From JAOUFP01 sp963801505 (lineage in GTDB: Bacteria; Nitrospirota; Thermodesulfovibrionia; Thermodesulfovibrionales; UBA6898), in the NCBI GenBank assembly GCA_963801505.1, contig CAWDEY010000020.1:1-64000 (forward strand): a stretch of DNA of 64,000 nt, given 5' to 3'. This document shows, piece after piece, positions 26,239 to 35,165 of the stretch. Below the pieces are notes generated by a model, which worked only from the letters and a program-made list of their open reading frames with translations, ran no database searches and was not told the origin of the DNA. The position numbers were made by a program, and so were the translations under genes. Each line of letters starts with the position of its first letter. Position 1 is the first letter of the stretch.

Positions 26239-26700
26239 GGACTGCCTTTTGCCGCTTTCTCAGCTTCGGCTGGAAGCGGTATTGACGCGTGGAAAGTGAC
26301 ACTGGATACCTCTGGCTCCAATGGTACCATTTCGTCTGTGAACTGGGGAGACGGGACAATAGATAGTCTCACGACACATACGTATACAAGTGCCGGAGCT
26401 AAATCCATCACGCTAAACATATTCAAAAATGGACAGACAGCTAGCGTGACTCATTCCATAACTCTTTATAACTACCCTATAAGCGGCACGGTTAAGATCG
26501 GAGGTGTCGGACTCGGCAACGTAACGATTACACTGACTGGCGCCTACCTCAGGCACGACAGTGACAGACTCAAGCGGAGCTTATTCCTTCTTAGTGAGGC
26601 CGGGTACATATTCGGTCCACGCTGCAAAGGCCGGTTATACTTTAAGTTCTGATGTGACGTCAATAGTAGCTGCGCCGGGAAAGACTGACGCCAACTTCAC
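26239..26700 (+). repeat. Tandem 468-bp module, copy 2
   Basis: The second copy of the PKD + CarboxypepD-like block. It has an extra base at GGCGCCTACCTCAGG (copy 1 GGCGCCACTTCCGG), which shifts its frame near 26553. Because the two copies carry different lesions, an intact ancestor can be read by combining them. Confidence 0.85.
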
Positions 26701-27279
26701 AGCGCAGGTGCAGACAGCGGTCCTGACCGTAAGCAAGGCGAACTCCACTTATGGCTCAGTGTCAAGCTCTCCAACAGGTATCAGCTGCGATGCAACGTGC
26801 AGCGGACCTTCAACAGCCACGTTTGACGTAGGTTCAGTTGTCAGACTGACCGCATCTATATCAACCGGCGAGACAGTAGGCAGCTTGATTTGCACAGGTG
26901 GGACTACAGCAACTTGTGGCGGCACATCATGTTATTCCGATGTGACGATAGCTTCAGGCGGCAACATTTGTACAGCGGTCTTCTCTGACATGCCCTATGT
27001 GGTCAAGAGAGTCTCCGGTGCAGTAGACTCTTACTATCTGAATCTTGCTGATGGTTTAAATGCTACAGTAAATGAAGACATCTTTTATCTCAAGGGCATT
27101 ATCTTTAATGAGAGTGTAATTTACGATAAAACAGATGTTACGGTAACTCTCAATGGCGGCTATGATGATTCTTCGTATACACTAAGGTCTGGAACTACTT
27201 TGATTGGAGGATCCGGAAGATCACTGACCATCAGGGGAGGAACGGTAATAGTTGATGGCATTGCAATTTACTGATTCGA

Positions 27280-27307
27280 GAAGGCCCGCAGGGATGCGGG
27301 CCTTCTT
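27280..27307 (+). terminator. Rho-independent terminator after the cytochrome genes
   Basis: GAAGGCCCGC, AGGGAT, GCGGGCCTTC and TT form a perfect 10-bp stem right after the stop at 27274. Confidence 0.85.
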
Positions 27308-27310
27308 CCC

Positions 27311-27514
27311 CCAATTTACATATTCAAATTCACTCCCTGGGATACGAATTTCGAAAATGCCACTGAGCAACAGCAGATTATCGAGAATTTGAATGGTTTA
27401 GTCGATAAACAAAATAAGGCAATAGAGGTGTCTAAGGTTTCTTATTGGATCAGCGCTGCAAGATTCACAATTCGGCATATGCGATCAGCAAGGCTGATTA
27501 ACGCTCAAAGATAG
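27311..27514 (+). pseudogene. Unassigned open fragment
   Basis: An open frame without a start codon near its beginning encodes FTPWDTNFENATEQQQIIEN, LNGLVDKQNKAIEVSKVSYW, ISAARF. It looks protein-like, with a Gln/Asn-rich helix, but the family is not recognised. It probably lost its 5' end, because the terminator of the previous gene abuts it. Confidence 0.25.
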
Positions 27515-27566
27515 CAGCTACTAATAAAAATCTCCTTCTTCACAAATCCGCCTTTTCAATCATCGG

Positions 27567-27827
27567 TTATCTTTTCACATCCATCTTCACGCTGAGGTAT
27601 TTTAGTTTCCTGTTTTGGCAGGATGTCGACCTCCATATAGTCACTTGATGAGATTCCCCTTCGTCAATGTCGAAGGGCTCACCATAACCCTCTTTCGCAT
27701 TGCTGCCTTCGCAAGTTATGATAGGCTTCCAGTCTACATGCACCTTATACCCGTTATTATTGATGAACTCGACGAAGGCAACTATAAGGTCTTTTGGTTT
27801 TCTATAAACCTGCCGCTCCCCCCTCAT
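27567..27827 (-). CDS. Small hypothetical protein, possibly a fragment
   Basis: An 86-residue frame whose part after residue 14 looks like a folded beta protein: IVAFVEFINNNGYKVHVDWK, PIITCEGSNAKEGYGEPFDI, DEGESHQVTIWRSTSCQNRK. Two Cys could pair. The first residues (MRGERQVYRKPKD) look less natural, and no good ribosome-binding site is seen, so the 5' end may be missing or frameshifted. Function unknown. Confidence 0.35.
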   Translation of the reverse strand: MRGERQVYRKPKDLIVAFVEFINNNGYKVHVDWKPIITCEGSNAKEGYGEPFDIDEGESHQVTIWRSTSCQNRKLKYLSVKMDVKR

Positions 27828-28046
27828 CAGGAAGAAAAGTTTTGATTCAATCGGGACATATATCTATCCTGACTCAAACATAACACCCGATATTGATGAT
27901 GTCAAGCGTACGGCTGAACTATTCATCGTAATATTTGGGAAGTCATCAGCACGCACGCTTCTTGTTCGTCGGTAAGTATCTTTTCCGTGGGATTAGTCGA
28001 AATTTCAAAATGAAACACGCATACTTTAGGGGGTGTTCGTAATGCG

Positions 28047-28163
28047 ATGTACAGGAAGTATCTTGCAGGAAAGCTTTATAGTCTGCGGGTGAGGTGTTCG
28101 AGGGGGAAAGCGCAACTGCAAAACTCTGAGATTTTTGAGGACTTCTGTGAGTACATCGCATAA
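28047..28163 (+). pseudogene. Short C-terminal fragment, unassigned
   Basis: The frame RNAMYRKYLAGKLYSLRVRC, SRGKAQLQNSEIFEDFCEYI, A-stop (from about 28038) looks like the helical end of a larger protein. It is followed by a short direct repeat (ATTAGACAGA twice). The rest of 27828-28243 shows nothing I can assign. Confidence 0.25.
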
Positions 28164-28243
28164 TTAGACAGAATTAGACAGACTCTTTTGGACCGTAAAC
28201 TTCCCGCTCCGGTTAAGGGTCGGCACTGCCGGGAAATATTTTT

Positions 28244-29581
28244 TTATTCGGCCATTATTATTATCTGAATGTCCATCACATTGGTGCCTGTGGGGCCTGT
28301 GATAAGAAGATCGCCTGATTTCTTTAAAAAATTATAGGAGTCATTATTGTCCAGATATTCTTTAGGGTCCAGTCCTGAGGCCTTTGCTGTCTTTAGTGTC
28401 TCACCGTCCACAACAGCCCCTGCGGCATCAGTCGGTCCGTCAGTCCCATCTGTTCCGGCTGAAAGGAGTGTGATTCCATCAATACCTTCTATCTCCATTG
28501 CAAAGGCAAACCCGAGTTCCATATTTCTTCCGCCCAAGCCATTACCCTTTACAGTAACTGTGGTCTCACCACCTGAGATAAAACAGCAGGGGCGTTTCAG
28601 TTTCCCGGTTTTCTTAATACTCATCGCTTTTTGCGCGAGTTCTCTCCCTACCTCTCTTGCCTCTCCTGTCATCTCTGAGGAAATTATCTCTGTCTCAAAG
28701 CCAAGAGATTCAGCCCTGGACTTCGCTGCCCCAAGGGCTTTTTTGTTGCTGCTGATTATTATGTTCTCAACCTTATCAAAAAGTTGACTGCCTTCTTTCG
28801 GTGTTTCGGGAAGAAGACCTTCTGCACCTTTTTGCAGGACTTCCAACACTGAGAGCGGCGTACTGACCCTCAACCCATATTTTTCAATTACCCTTAAGGC
28901 ATCCTGATATGTAGTGCTGTCTGGTGAGGTCGGCCCTGAGGCGATCACATCGAGGCTGTCGCCTATGACATCAGAGATTATAAGGGACATTACCCTTGCA
29001 GGAAAGGCCGCCTCTGCCAGCCTGCCGCCCTTCACCTTTGAGATATGTTTTCTCACTGTATTGAGTTCATTTATATCCGCTCCTGACCTCAGAAGCAGTC
29101 CTGTGATCGCCTGTTTGTCTTTGAGCGATATGCTTTCATAAGGAGACACGAGAAGCGCAGAGCCTCCTCCTGAGATGAGACAGACCAGAAGGGTCTTTTC
29201 GTCTGTATCTTTCAGAAGCGTAATGATCTCTTCAGTCGCCCGTATGCCGTTTTCATCAGGGACAGGATGTCCGGCTTCAAAGACACTGATGACTGAGCTG
29301 CCGCCAGGCTCTCTGTCCTTTCTTATCGCATGCCCATATTTTGTGATGATAGTCCCTTTTTCGAGGATGTCAGGGAACTGTTCTTCCAGGGCCTTTGCCA
29401 TAGGGCAGGAGGCCTTGCCAAACCCCGCTACTAAAAGCCTTGAATATCCGCCCTCAGTGAAGGCCAGACGAATCTTCCCTGCATAAGGCCTTACTGATTC
29501 ATAAGGGTCCACAGCCTTCAGCGCGGCCTGAAATATCTCCCTTGCAGCTTCTTTATTACCTATTGGTCTCATTGCGTGCAT
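28244..29581 (-). CDS. gckA: Glycerate 2-kinase (MOFRL/DUF4147 family)
   Basis: A 445-residue class-II glycerate kinase (GckA/TtuD type). The N-terminal DUF4147 domain has LLVAGFGKASCPMAKALEEQ, FEAGHPVPDENGIRATEEII and CLISGGGSALLVSPYESISL. The C-terminal MOFRL domain has CCFISGGETTVTVKGNGLGG, RNMELGFAFAMEIEG and SAGTDGTDGPTDAAGAVVDG. It phosphorylates D-glycerate to 2-phosphoglycerate, linking glyoxylate or serine metabolism to glycolysis. The older name hydroxypyruvate reductase is misleading. GAGGGC lies some distance before ATG 29581; MRPIGN (29572) is an alternative start. The gene upstream on the same strand is a truncated antiporter. Confidence 0.9.
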   Translation of the reverse strand: MHAMRPIGNKEAAREIFQAALKAVDPYESVRPYAGKIRLAFTEGGYSRLLVAGFGKASCPMAKALEEQFPDILEKGTIITKYGHAIRKDREPGGSSVISVFEAGHPVPDENGIRATEEIITLLKDTDEKTLLVCLISGGGSALLVSPYESISLKDKQAITGLLLRSGADINELNTVRKHISKVKGGRLAEAAFPARVMSLIISDVIGDSLDVIASGPTSPDSTTYQDALRVIEKYGLRVSTPLSVLEVLQKGAEGLLPETPKEGSQLFDKVENIIISSNKKALGAAKSRAESLGFETEIISSEMTGEAREVGRELAQKAMSIKKTGKLKRPCCFISGGETTVTVKGNGLGGRNMELGFAFAMEIEGIDGITLLSAGTDGTDGPTDAAGAVVDGETLKTAKASGLDPKEYLDNNDSYNFLKKSGDLLITGPTGTNVMDIQIIIMAE

Positions 29582-29642
29582 ATGGTTTATGCCCTCAGCG
29601 CATATTTCATGGTCAGTCCCTGCACCAAAATTGAAAAGACGA

Positions 29643-30302
29643 CTACCCTCCTGCCAGTCCTATTGTTACCCCTCCTATCACCTCTTCAGTAAAAAGCAGG
29701 GCAATCCCGCTGAAAGATATGTCGTGTCCTGAAATGGCTATTTCCGATATAGCTATGAATATTACAACTCCTATGCCGTCATTAAAAAGGGCTTCTCCTG
29801 CTATTTTGACCTCCAGACTTTTAGGCACACCGGTCTTTTTAAGCATCCCCAGCACAGCAATCGGGTCAGTGGGAGAAATGAGCGCGCCAAACAGGAGACA
29901 ATAAATGAATTTCAGGGAGAGACCCAAATACCCTGTAATGAAATATACGAAGGTGCCGACGAGAAATGTTGAAAAAATAACGCCCAGGGTCGCAAAGATA
30001 AGCACTGCCCACTTCTGGTTCGCCAGCTCGTTGAGATCTACATGCAGTGCACCTGCAAACAGCAGGAAACTGAGCATTCCGACCATAAGCGTCTCATTAA
30101 AATCAATGGCCCTGACCAGGACAAGCCATCGTGCTTCAATGCCTAGGGCGGTCTGTCCGAGATGGCCAAGTGCCAGGATGCCAAGGGACATCAAAATGGA
30201 GATCAGCATTAACCCGATTGTGGTAGGCAATTTAATGAAACGGTGATTTATATAGCCAAAGAGCGCTGAAAGGGTAATTAAGATCGCTATAATATTGAAC
30301 AA
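29643..30302 (-). pseudogene. CPA1-type Na+/H+ antiporter, truncated after 219 residues
   Basis: Several membrane helices of a NhaP/CPA1 antiporter are present: YINHRFIKLPTTIGLMLISI, MVGMLSFLLFAGALHVDLNE, YCLLFGALISPTDPIAVLGM, KIAGEALFNDGIGVVIFIAI. The last includes the conserved ND of the ion-binding site. The frame stops at VIGGVTIGLAGG, roughly half of the usual 400+ residues, and gckA follows 61 bases later. The C-terminal half has been deleted, so transport activity is unlikely. Confidence 0.7.
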
Positions 30303-30459
30303 ATCCGCCGCCTCCGCTACAGCTGGAATAATAATATCTTACACGACAATGGAAATGTTGACCACTTATGCAGGCATATACCGGTGCCGCACTCGTTTGT
30401 AACATACAGGAAAGAGTGATAGGATTGATTATAAAGAATATATTTAAAAGGAGAAACAG

Positions 30460-30822
30460 ATGATAGAAATTATTTCAGGCATGCCTGATAATGTCGTGGC
30501 AGTCAGCGCAAAGGAAACTGTGACCGGAGAGGACTATGACAAGGTGTTCATACCTGCTATTGAAGAGAGACTGAAAAGGCACCGGAAGATACGCGTGTTA
30601 TATCACTTGGGCAAGGATTTCTCAGGCTTCACTGCCACAGCAATGTGGGACGATGCCAAGGTCGGTATAAGCCATCTCACTGCATTTGAGAAAATAGCAG
30701 TGGTTTCAGATGTCGACTGGATAACCGGCGCTGTGAAAATCTTTGCGTTTCTCATCCCCTGTCCGGTGAAAATATTCAGTAATGATAAACTTCAGGAGGC
30801 AAAGAATTGGATAAGCCAATGA
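30460..30822 (+). CDS. SpoIIAA-like (STAS/SEC14-type) protein
   Basis: A 120-residue protein of the SpoIIAA-like family (DUF3478). It starts MIEIISGMPDNVVAVSAKET and has VTGEDYDKVFIPAIEERLKR, IRVLYHLGKDFSGFTATAMW, FEKIAVVSDVDWITGAVKIF, and a C-terminal ..FSNDKLQEAKNWI. The family is widespread and often near membrane or stress genes; the fold is related to STAS and CRAL-TRIO lipid-binding domains, and the biochemical role is not established. AAAAGGAGAAACAG precedes the ATG. Single gene, intact. Confidence 0.85.
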   Translation: MIEIISGMPDNVVAVSAKETVTGEDYDKVFIPAIEERLKRHRKIRVLYHLGKDFSGFTATAMWDDAKVGISHLTAFEKIAVVSDVDWITGAVKIFAFLIPCPVKIFSNDKLQEAKNWISQ

Positions 30823-30908
30823 TCTCCTCACGATCAATGAATTAATACCTGTAATAAACAACTGATGCATAACGTTTGCCCTACTATAACTTATTAAGGA
30901 GAGACCAT

Positions 30909-31805
30909 ATGAAGGACAATTACTTTATCAGAATACTTTTTATTTGTGTACTTGTTTTCGGCCTTACTGGTCAAAATTATGCCTTGGCCCATATAAGCGG
31001 GGAACATCAACATCAGGACATGCAGTCTATGCCTTCGATTAGCGAAGATGACGCTGTAACCGCGATTAAAACAGACCCTGAACAAGTCACCGTCGGGACC
31101 CCCACAACAATCGTTTTTTCGGTCAAGGACCTCAAGGGAAGGCCAATAACCGACCTCACCCTCCATCATGACCGCCTCATTCATGTTGCAATCGTAAGTC
31201 AGGATTTCAGTGTCTTTTCCCACATCCATCCCCAGGATTTCGGGCCAATTACCCCTGAAATGAAAAAAACCGCACATTATCCTGTACGCTTCACCTTTCC
31301 AAAAGCCGGGCGCTACATCATCGGGATCGACTTTGCGATAAAAGGGCAGCCTGTTTCCAAACATTTCATAGTTAATGTAACAGGCGCACCTGAAATGGGG
31401 ACTCCCAAAAAAGATCTCTCCAGAGAAAAGAGCTTCGGGGACCTCGAGGTCAAGTTTGCGACCATGCCTGAACACGTCACAGCAGGGAAGGAAGTTACGC
31501 TCAGTTACCTCTTCAGAAGCAACGGGGAGCCGGTTGCCGACCTTGCGCCATGGCTTTCAGCGCCAATGCATCTTGCGATAGTATCAGAAGATCTCAAGCA
31601 TTTCATACATACGCACGGCGAAATTCCGGGCATGTCACACATGGGCCACCATGAACATCACATGGATATGAAAGTTCCTGAGAAGTTCGGTCCTAAAGTT
31701 GAAGTTCACGTCATCTTCCCTGCCAAAGGACTGTACCAGTTATTCGGCCAGGTCGGCCATAAAGGCAAGGTCGTTCTTACAAGCTTTATGGTCCAGGTGG
31801 ATTAA
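30909..31805 (+). CDS. Exported His/Met-containing protein, putative metal-related
   Basis: A 298-residue exported protein. The signal peptide (IRILFICVLVFGLTGQNYAL) is followed by HISGEHQHQDMQSMP. Two similar immunoglobulin-like halves come next, each with a strand of the type HDRLIHVAIVSQDFSVFSHI or APMHLAIVSEDLKHFIHTHG and the repeated GRYIIGIDF / GLYQLFGQV ending. A His/Met cluster (MSHMGHHEHHMDMK) lies in the second half. Such YtkA-like duplicated proteins are frequent beside copper or other heavy-metal efflux genes; the metal role here is inferred. AAGGAGAGACCAT precedes ATG 30909. Confidence 0.75.
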   Translation: MKDNYFIRILFICVLVFGLTGQNYALAHISGEHQHQDMQSMPSISEDDAVTAIKTDPEQVTVGTPTTIVFSVKDLKGRPITDLTLHHDRLIHVAIVSQDFSVFSHIHPQDFGPITPEMKKTAHYPVRFTFPKAGRYIIGIDFAIKGQPVSKHFIVNVTGAPEMGTPKKDLSREKSFGDLEVKFATMPEHVTAGKEVTLSYLFRSNGEPVADLAPWLSAPMHLAIVSEDLKHFIHTHGEIPGMSHMGHHEHHMDMKVPEKFGPKVEVHVIFPAKGLYQLFGQVGHKGKVVLTSFMVQVD

Positions 31806-32222
31806 TGGGAAGTCCCAGTTTCTTTTTCTGAAGCGGTTTAATACCAAGAACGATCTCGGCCGCCATACGGAAGACAGTCGACATACTTACGTCGAGGCAA
31901 TTAAAGCCGGCATCTTCCAGTGCTTTCCGCACAAAGAGTCCATAAACCTGGGAAACCATTTATGCCCCTGCTCGTACAGGTCCCTCATATTGCTGGGGCC
32001 TCCGGACCCTGAGAGGGAAACTATACATATTCGCCCCTCTTTTCGAAGGACCCTTTTGCACTCGCTCAGCACCAATGGGATTTCCTGCTGTGGCCAGCCA
32101 GACGTTAGCGGAAATCTACTGATCGTGAGATTTGCACATAGCTGCACCACACCTGATTCCGTCGTCATGGCAATGCCTTTTTCATCAATTTCGCCTTGCG
32201 ATTTATACAATGTTAGGGCCAA
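31786..32222 (-). pseudogene. SAM-dependent methyltransferase remnant, frameshifted
   Basis: The minus frame has EIPLVLSECKRVLRKEGRIC, IVSLSGSGGPSNMRDLYEQG, HKWFPRFMD, the late Rossmann strands of a class-I methyltransferase (ECxRVLxxxGRIxIVSLS). After a frameshift near 31945 the C-terminus follows in another frame: VRKALEDAGFNCLDVSMSTV, FRMAAEIVLGIKPLQK. The N-terminal SAM-binding GxGxG part is missing, and the middle (FPLTSG to QQEIP) is damaged. Its 3' end overlaps the end of the convergent exported-protein gene. Confidence 0.6.
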
Positions 32223-32315
32223 ACCCGGCGATTGAAGTTCTATGGATTACATGATAGCATCTTCTTAAGAAAACATTGCTCTAATTTAATAGATCGAGAG
32301 GCAGGTATCATTTTT

Positions 32316-32585
32316 ATGGCAAAAAAAACCGAAGATCATAAGACACTATCTGTCGAAGAGGCCATAAAGGAACTCGGGTCTGACAAAGACAAAGGGCTGT
32401 CAGGGGATGAGGTCCTGAAACGCCTTGACGAATACGGCTATAATGAAATCCCGGAAGAAGAGGAATCCGCCCTGCACCGTATCCTCAGGCGGTATTCTTT
32501 TTGTCAATATGTCCGGTTGGAAATTGAACATACCCAGCGTATAGTTAATGACAGAGTTACCTCCAGGAGGAGAAGCGTCCAATGA
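32316..32585 (+). pseudogene. Cation P-type ATPase (PMA1/H+-ATPase type), N-terminal remnant
   Basis: ATG 32316 opens KTLSVEEAIKELGSDKDKGL, SGDEVLKRLDEYGYNEIPEE, EESALHRILRR, the cation-ATPase N-terminal domain of plasma-membrane-type H+ ATPases. After about 60 codons the similarity ends and unrelated codons run into the next gene, whose ATG (32582) overlaps. About 90% of the ATPase is lost. The join coincides with the start of the GC-rich sugar operon, so it may mark the boundary of an insertion. Confidence 0.65.
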
Positions 32586-33688
32586 AAGCAATAGCTGTTG
32601 TCCCCGGTACCCGGTCTCTGAGTCTGGTGGACCGTGCCGAGCCATTTATAACTTCAGCCGATGAAGTAAAGATAAAGATATTACAAGTGGGCATCTGCGG
32701 AACAGATCGTGAAGAGGCCGCCGGCGGCCGCGCGCGCGCTCCAGGGGGACACAACGACCTTGTCATCGGACACGAAATGTTCGGTCGGGTAGTGGAAACA
32801 GGCACCTCGGTAACGCGCGTGGCAAAAGGCGATTATGCTGTCTTCACCGTGCGTCGGGGCTGCGGCAAATGCATGCCCTGCGCCATGAACCGTCCGGACA
32901 TGTGCAGGACGGGCGAGTATGTTGAGCGGGGCATCTGGGGAATTGACGGCTATCAGACGGAATACGTCGTGGACAAGGAGCAATATGTGGTCCGCATCCC
33001 CCGGGAACTCGAACAGGTCGGAGTTCTGACCGAACCGCTGTCCGTGGCCGAGAAAGCTATTGATGAGTCAGTTCGTCTCCAGTTTGCCCGGCTGCCTGAT
33101 GCGCTTGCCACACCGGACTGGCTTCATGGACTGCATTGCCTGGTAGCCGGATTGGGCCCGATCGGGCTGCTGGCGGCTATGGCCCTCCGACTGCGGGGAG
33201 CAAATGTGTTCGGCCTGGACATCGTGGACGCTGCCTCTGTCCGTGCACAGTGGCTGAAAGGGATCGGGGGACAGTATGTGGATGCCAGAGAGGTTCCGGC
33301 GGAATCCGTGAAAAAAGTGCTGGGGCCGATGGAACTGATCGTCGAGGCCACTGGGATCGCCGCACTTGAATTCAACCTTCTGGATGCGCTTGCCCTTAAC
33401 GGGGTCTACGTGCTGACCGGCATCCCAGGTGGCCACCGGCCGATCGAGATCGCGGGCTCCGAAATCATCAGCAGGCTGGTACTGGGCAATCAGGCTATGG
33501 TGGGGAGTGTCAATGCCAGCCGCGACCACTACCAGATGGCTGTGGACGATCTTCTGACAGCCCAACTGCAATGGGGCGATCATCTGGGCCGTCTGATCAC
33601 TAACCGTTATCCCCACACCGGGTTCGCGGAGGCCTTTGAACACCATGATGAGAACGAGATCAAGGCAGTAGTGGAATGGGGAACTTGA
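32582..33688 (+). CDS. Zinc-dependent glucose 1-dehydrogenase-like MDR enzyme
   Basis: A 368-residue medium-chain dehydrogenase. Catalytic zinc ligands lie in VGICGTDREE and GHEMFGRV. The structural zinc loop is RRGCGKCMPCAMNRPDMC, and the Rossmann loop is VAGLGPIGLLAAMAL. The GICGTDREEAAGG sequence and C-terminal ..NRYPHTGFAEAFEHHDENEI match archaeal/bacterial glucose 1-dehydrogenases, which oxidise glucose to gluconolactone with NAD(P)+. AGGAGGAGAAGCGTCC precedes the ATG. It is the first gene of a GC-rich unit with a sugar permease and a glucoamylase, so glucose released from alpha-glucan is the likely substrate. Confidence 0.85.
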   Translation: MKAIAVVPGTRSLSLVDRAEPFITSADEVKIKILQVGICGTDREEAAGGRARAPGGHNDLVIGHEMFGRVVETGTSVTRVAKGDYAVFTVRRGCGKCMPCAMNRPDMCRTGEYVERGIWGIDGYQTEYVVDKEQYVVRIPRELEQVGVLTEPLSVAEKAIDESVRLQFARLPDALATPDWLHGLHCLVAGLGPIGLLAAMALRLRGANVFGLDIVDAASVRAQWLKGIGGQYVDAREVPAESVKKVLGPMELIVEATGIAALEFNLLDALALNGVYVLTGIPGGHRPIEIAGSEIISRLVLGNQAMVGSVNASRDHYQMAVDDLLTAQLQWGDHLGRLITNRYPHTGFAEAFEHHDENEIKAVVEWGT

Positions 33689-33750
33689 CCGTGCCGGTTG
33701 CGGTCAGCCTCGGCCTTGGTCTTGTTCCTGTCTTTTGGAGAAGATAAACA

Positions 33751-35163
33751 ATGTCCCTATCACCTGGCACTGATCACAACGCCGGTACAAACCGGTTTGT
33801 CTATATTGCCGCCGCGATCTCTGCGCTCGGCGGCATGCTCTTCGGTTATGACACCGGTGTCATATCAGGCGCTATCCTCTTCATTCAGCAGGACTTCTCT
33901 TTGTCGCCTGGTCTCGAAGAGGTCGTCGTCAGCTCCGTGGTGCTTGGCGCAATGCTCGGAGCGTTTGCGGGAGGAACACTAACGGACCGCTTCGGAAGGC
34001 GCATTGTGCTCATCGTTACCGCGGCCCTCTTTGCCCTCGGCGCTATCGGTACGGCCCTGGCCCCTACGCTCACCTGGCTGGTCTTCGGTCGGGTCATTGT
34101 CGGCATCGCCATCGGCGTTGCCTCCTTCACAACGCCTCTCTATATTTCCGAGATATCTCCCATCACCATGCGCGGCCGCTTCGTCTCGTTCAACCAGGTC
34201 GCGCTTACTAGCGGGATCGTTATCGCGTATCTCGTTGACTATGCGCTATCAGACATGCGGGGATGGCGCTGGATGTTTGGTCTCGCCGCGGTCCCTTCTG
34301 CCCTGCTGGGAATGGGCATGGTGTTCATGCCCGAAAGTCCGCGCTGGCTGCTGAGCCACGGCCTGCTGGACAAAGGACGCTCCGTGCTTCAGCATATCCG
34401 CGGTACGACCGCCATTGACGATGAGGCACAGGAAATTCAACAAAGCTCAGCACAGCAGAGCGGCAGCCTGTCGGAACTTGCGAGCACGTCGCTCAGACCG
34501 GCGATGATCGTAGGCATCGGACTGGCCCTGTTCCAGCAGGTTACTGGTATCAACACGGTCATCTACTATGCGCCGACCATCTTTCAAGCCGCCGGGTTCG
34601 AGTCCGCGTCAGCCGCTATTCTTGCCACAACAGGCGTCGGCGTCATCAACGTATTGATGACTGTTGTTGCCTTGCTGCTTCTGGACCGCGTGGGACGGCG
34701 TCCGCTGTTGCTGATCGGCATGGCAGGCATGGTCATCAGCCTCGCGGTCCTAGGCACTGCCTTTCTGTATCCCTACCTGTCTGGACTGAGATGGCTTGCA
34801 GCGGGAAGCCTCACGCTCTATGTGGGTTCTTTTGCCGTGGGCCTGGGACCGGTCTTCTGGCTGCTGATATCGGAAATATATCCCGTGAAAGTCCGTGGTC
34901 TGGCCATGAGCATCGCCACAGTTGCCAACTGGGGAGCGAACCTGTTCGTGGCCCTGACCTTTCTCACACTTATTGAGGTTCTGGGCCGACCTGCAACATT
35001 CTGGTTGTATGGCATCGTCGGCCTCGGGGCCTGGATATTCGCCTTTGTTCTGGTCCCTGAAACAAAGGGCCGGAGCCTGGAAGATATTGAAAAGCATTGG
35101 CGGGCCGGCAAACATCCCCGGGAGATGGGGAAGAACCAATCAACAAAAAGAGTTGGAGGTTAA
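33751..35163 (+). CDS. MFS sugar porter (SP family)
   Basis: A 470-residue permease with twelve predicted membrane helices and all sugar-porter signatures: GGMLFGYDTGVISGAILFI, DRFGRRIVLI, PESPRWLLSHG, QQVTGINTVIYYAPTIFQAA, DRVGRRPLLLIGM, PVKVRGLAMSIA, PETKGRSLEDIEKHW. It resembles XylE/GalP/GlcP-type proton symporters for glucose, galactose or xylose. It sits between the dehydrogenase and the glucoamylase; the stop of this gene is two bases before the next start, so the genes are translationally linked. The intact frame and high GC match its operon neighbours. Confidence 0.9.
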   Translation: MSLSPGTDHNAGTNRFVYIAAAISALGGMLFGYDTGVISGAILFIQQDFSLSPGLEEVVVSSVVLGAMLGAFAGGTLTDRFGRRIVLIVTAALFALGAIGTALAPTLTWLVFGRVIVGIAIGVASFTTPLYISEISPITMRGRFVSFNQVALTSGIVIAYLVDYALSDMRGWRWMFGLAAVPSALLGMGMVFMPESPRWLLSHGLLDKGRSVLQHIRGTTAIDDEAQEIQQSSAQQSGSLSELASTSLRPAMIVGIGLALFQQVTGINTVIYYAPTIFQAAGFESASAAILATTGVGVINVLMTVVALLLLDRVGRRPLLLIGMAGMVISLAVLGTAFLYPYLSGLRWLAAGSLTLYVGSFAVGLGPVFWLLISEIYPVKVRGLAMSIATVANWGANLFVALTFLTLIEVLGRPATFWLYGIVGLGAWIFAFVLVPETKGRSLEDIEKHWRAGKHPREMGKNQSTKRVGG

Positions 35164-35165
35164 CG

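Larger units (their letters stand above)
24293..27274 (+). pseudogene. Giant exported multihaem cytochrome with PKD/CarboxypepD-like modules, many frameshifts
   Basis: ATG 24293 (AGGAGGG upstream) opens a signal peptide. Following the protein through all frames gives 15 haem motifs (13 CxxCH, for example CSDCH, CTSCH, CQTCH, CNVCH, CIDCH; two CxxxxCH, CSSIYCH and CSAVACH). Two near-identical modules follow, each made of a PKD domain (VNWGDG) plus a carboxypeptidase-regulatory-like domain (GVGLGNVTITLTGA...DSSGAYSF). The C-terminus has an InlB-type repeat and a beta-rich tail ending GTVIVDGIAIY. The frame changes near 24460, 25340, 25603, 25637, 25893, 26232 and 26553, and a TGA at 25729-25731 sits inside CHGW-PPSY. 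It cannot be translated as it stands and was about 990 codons when intact. Confidence 0.8.

Noticed and set aside
25771..26700. A repeat array that could be taken for a CRISPR-like or other repeat system.
   Set aside because: There are only two long coding copies with no spacers. It is a protein-module duplication. No CRISPR array or cas gene is in the window.
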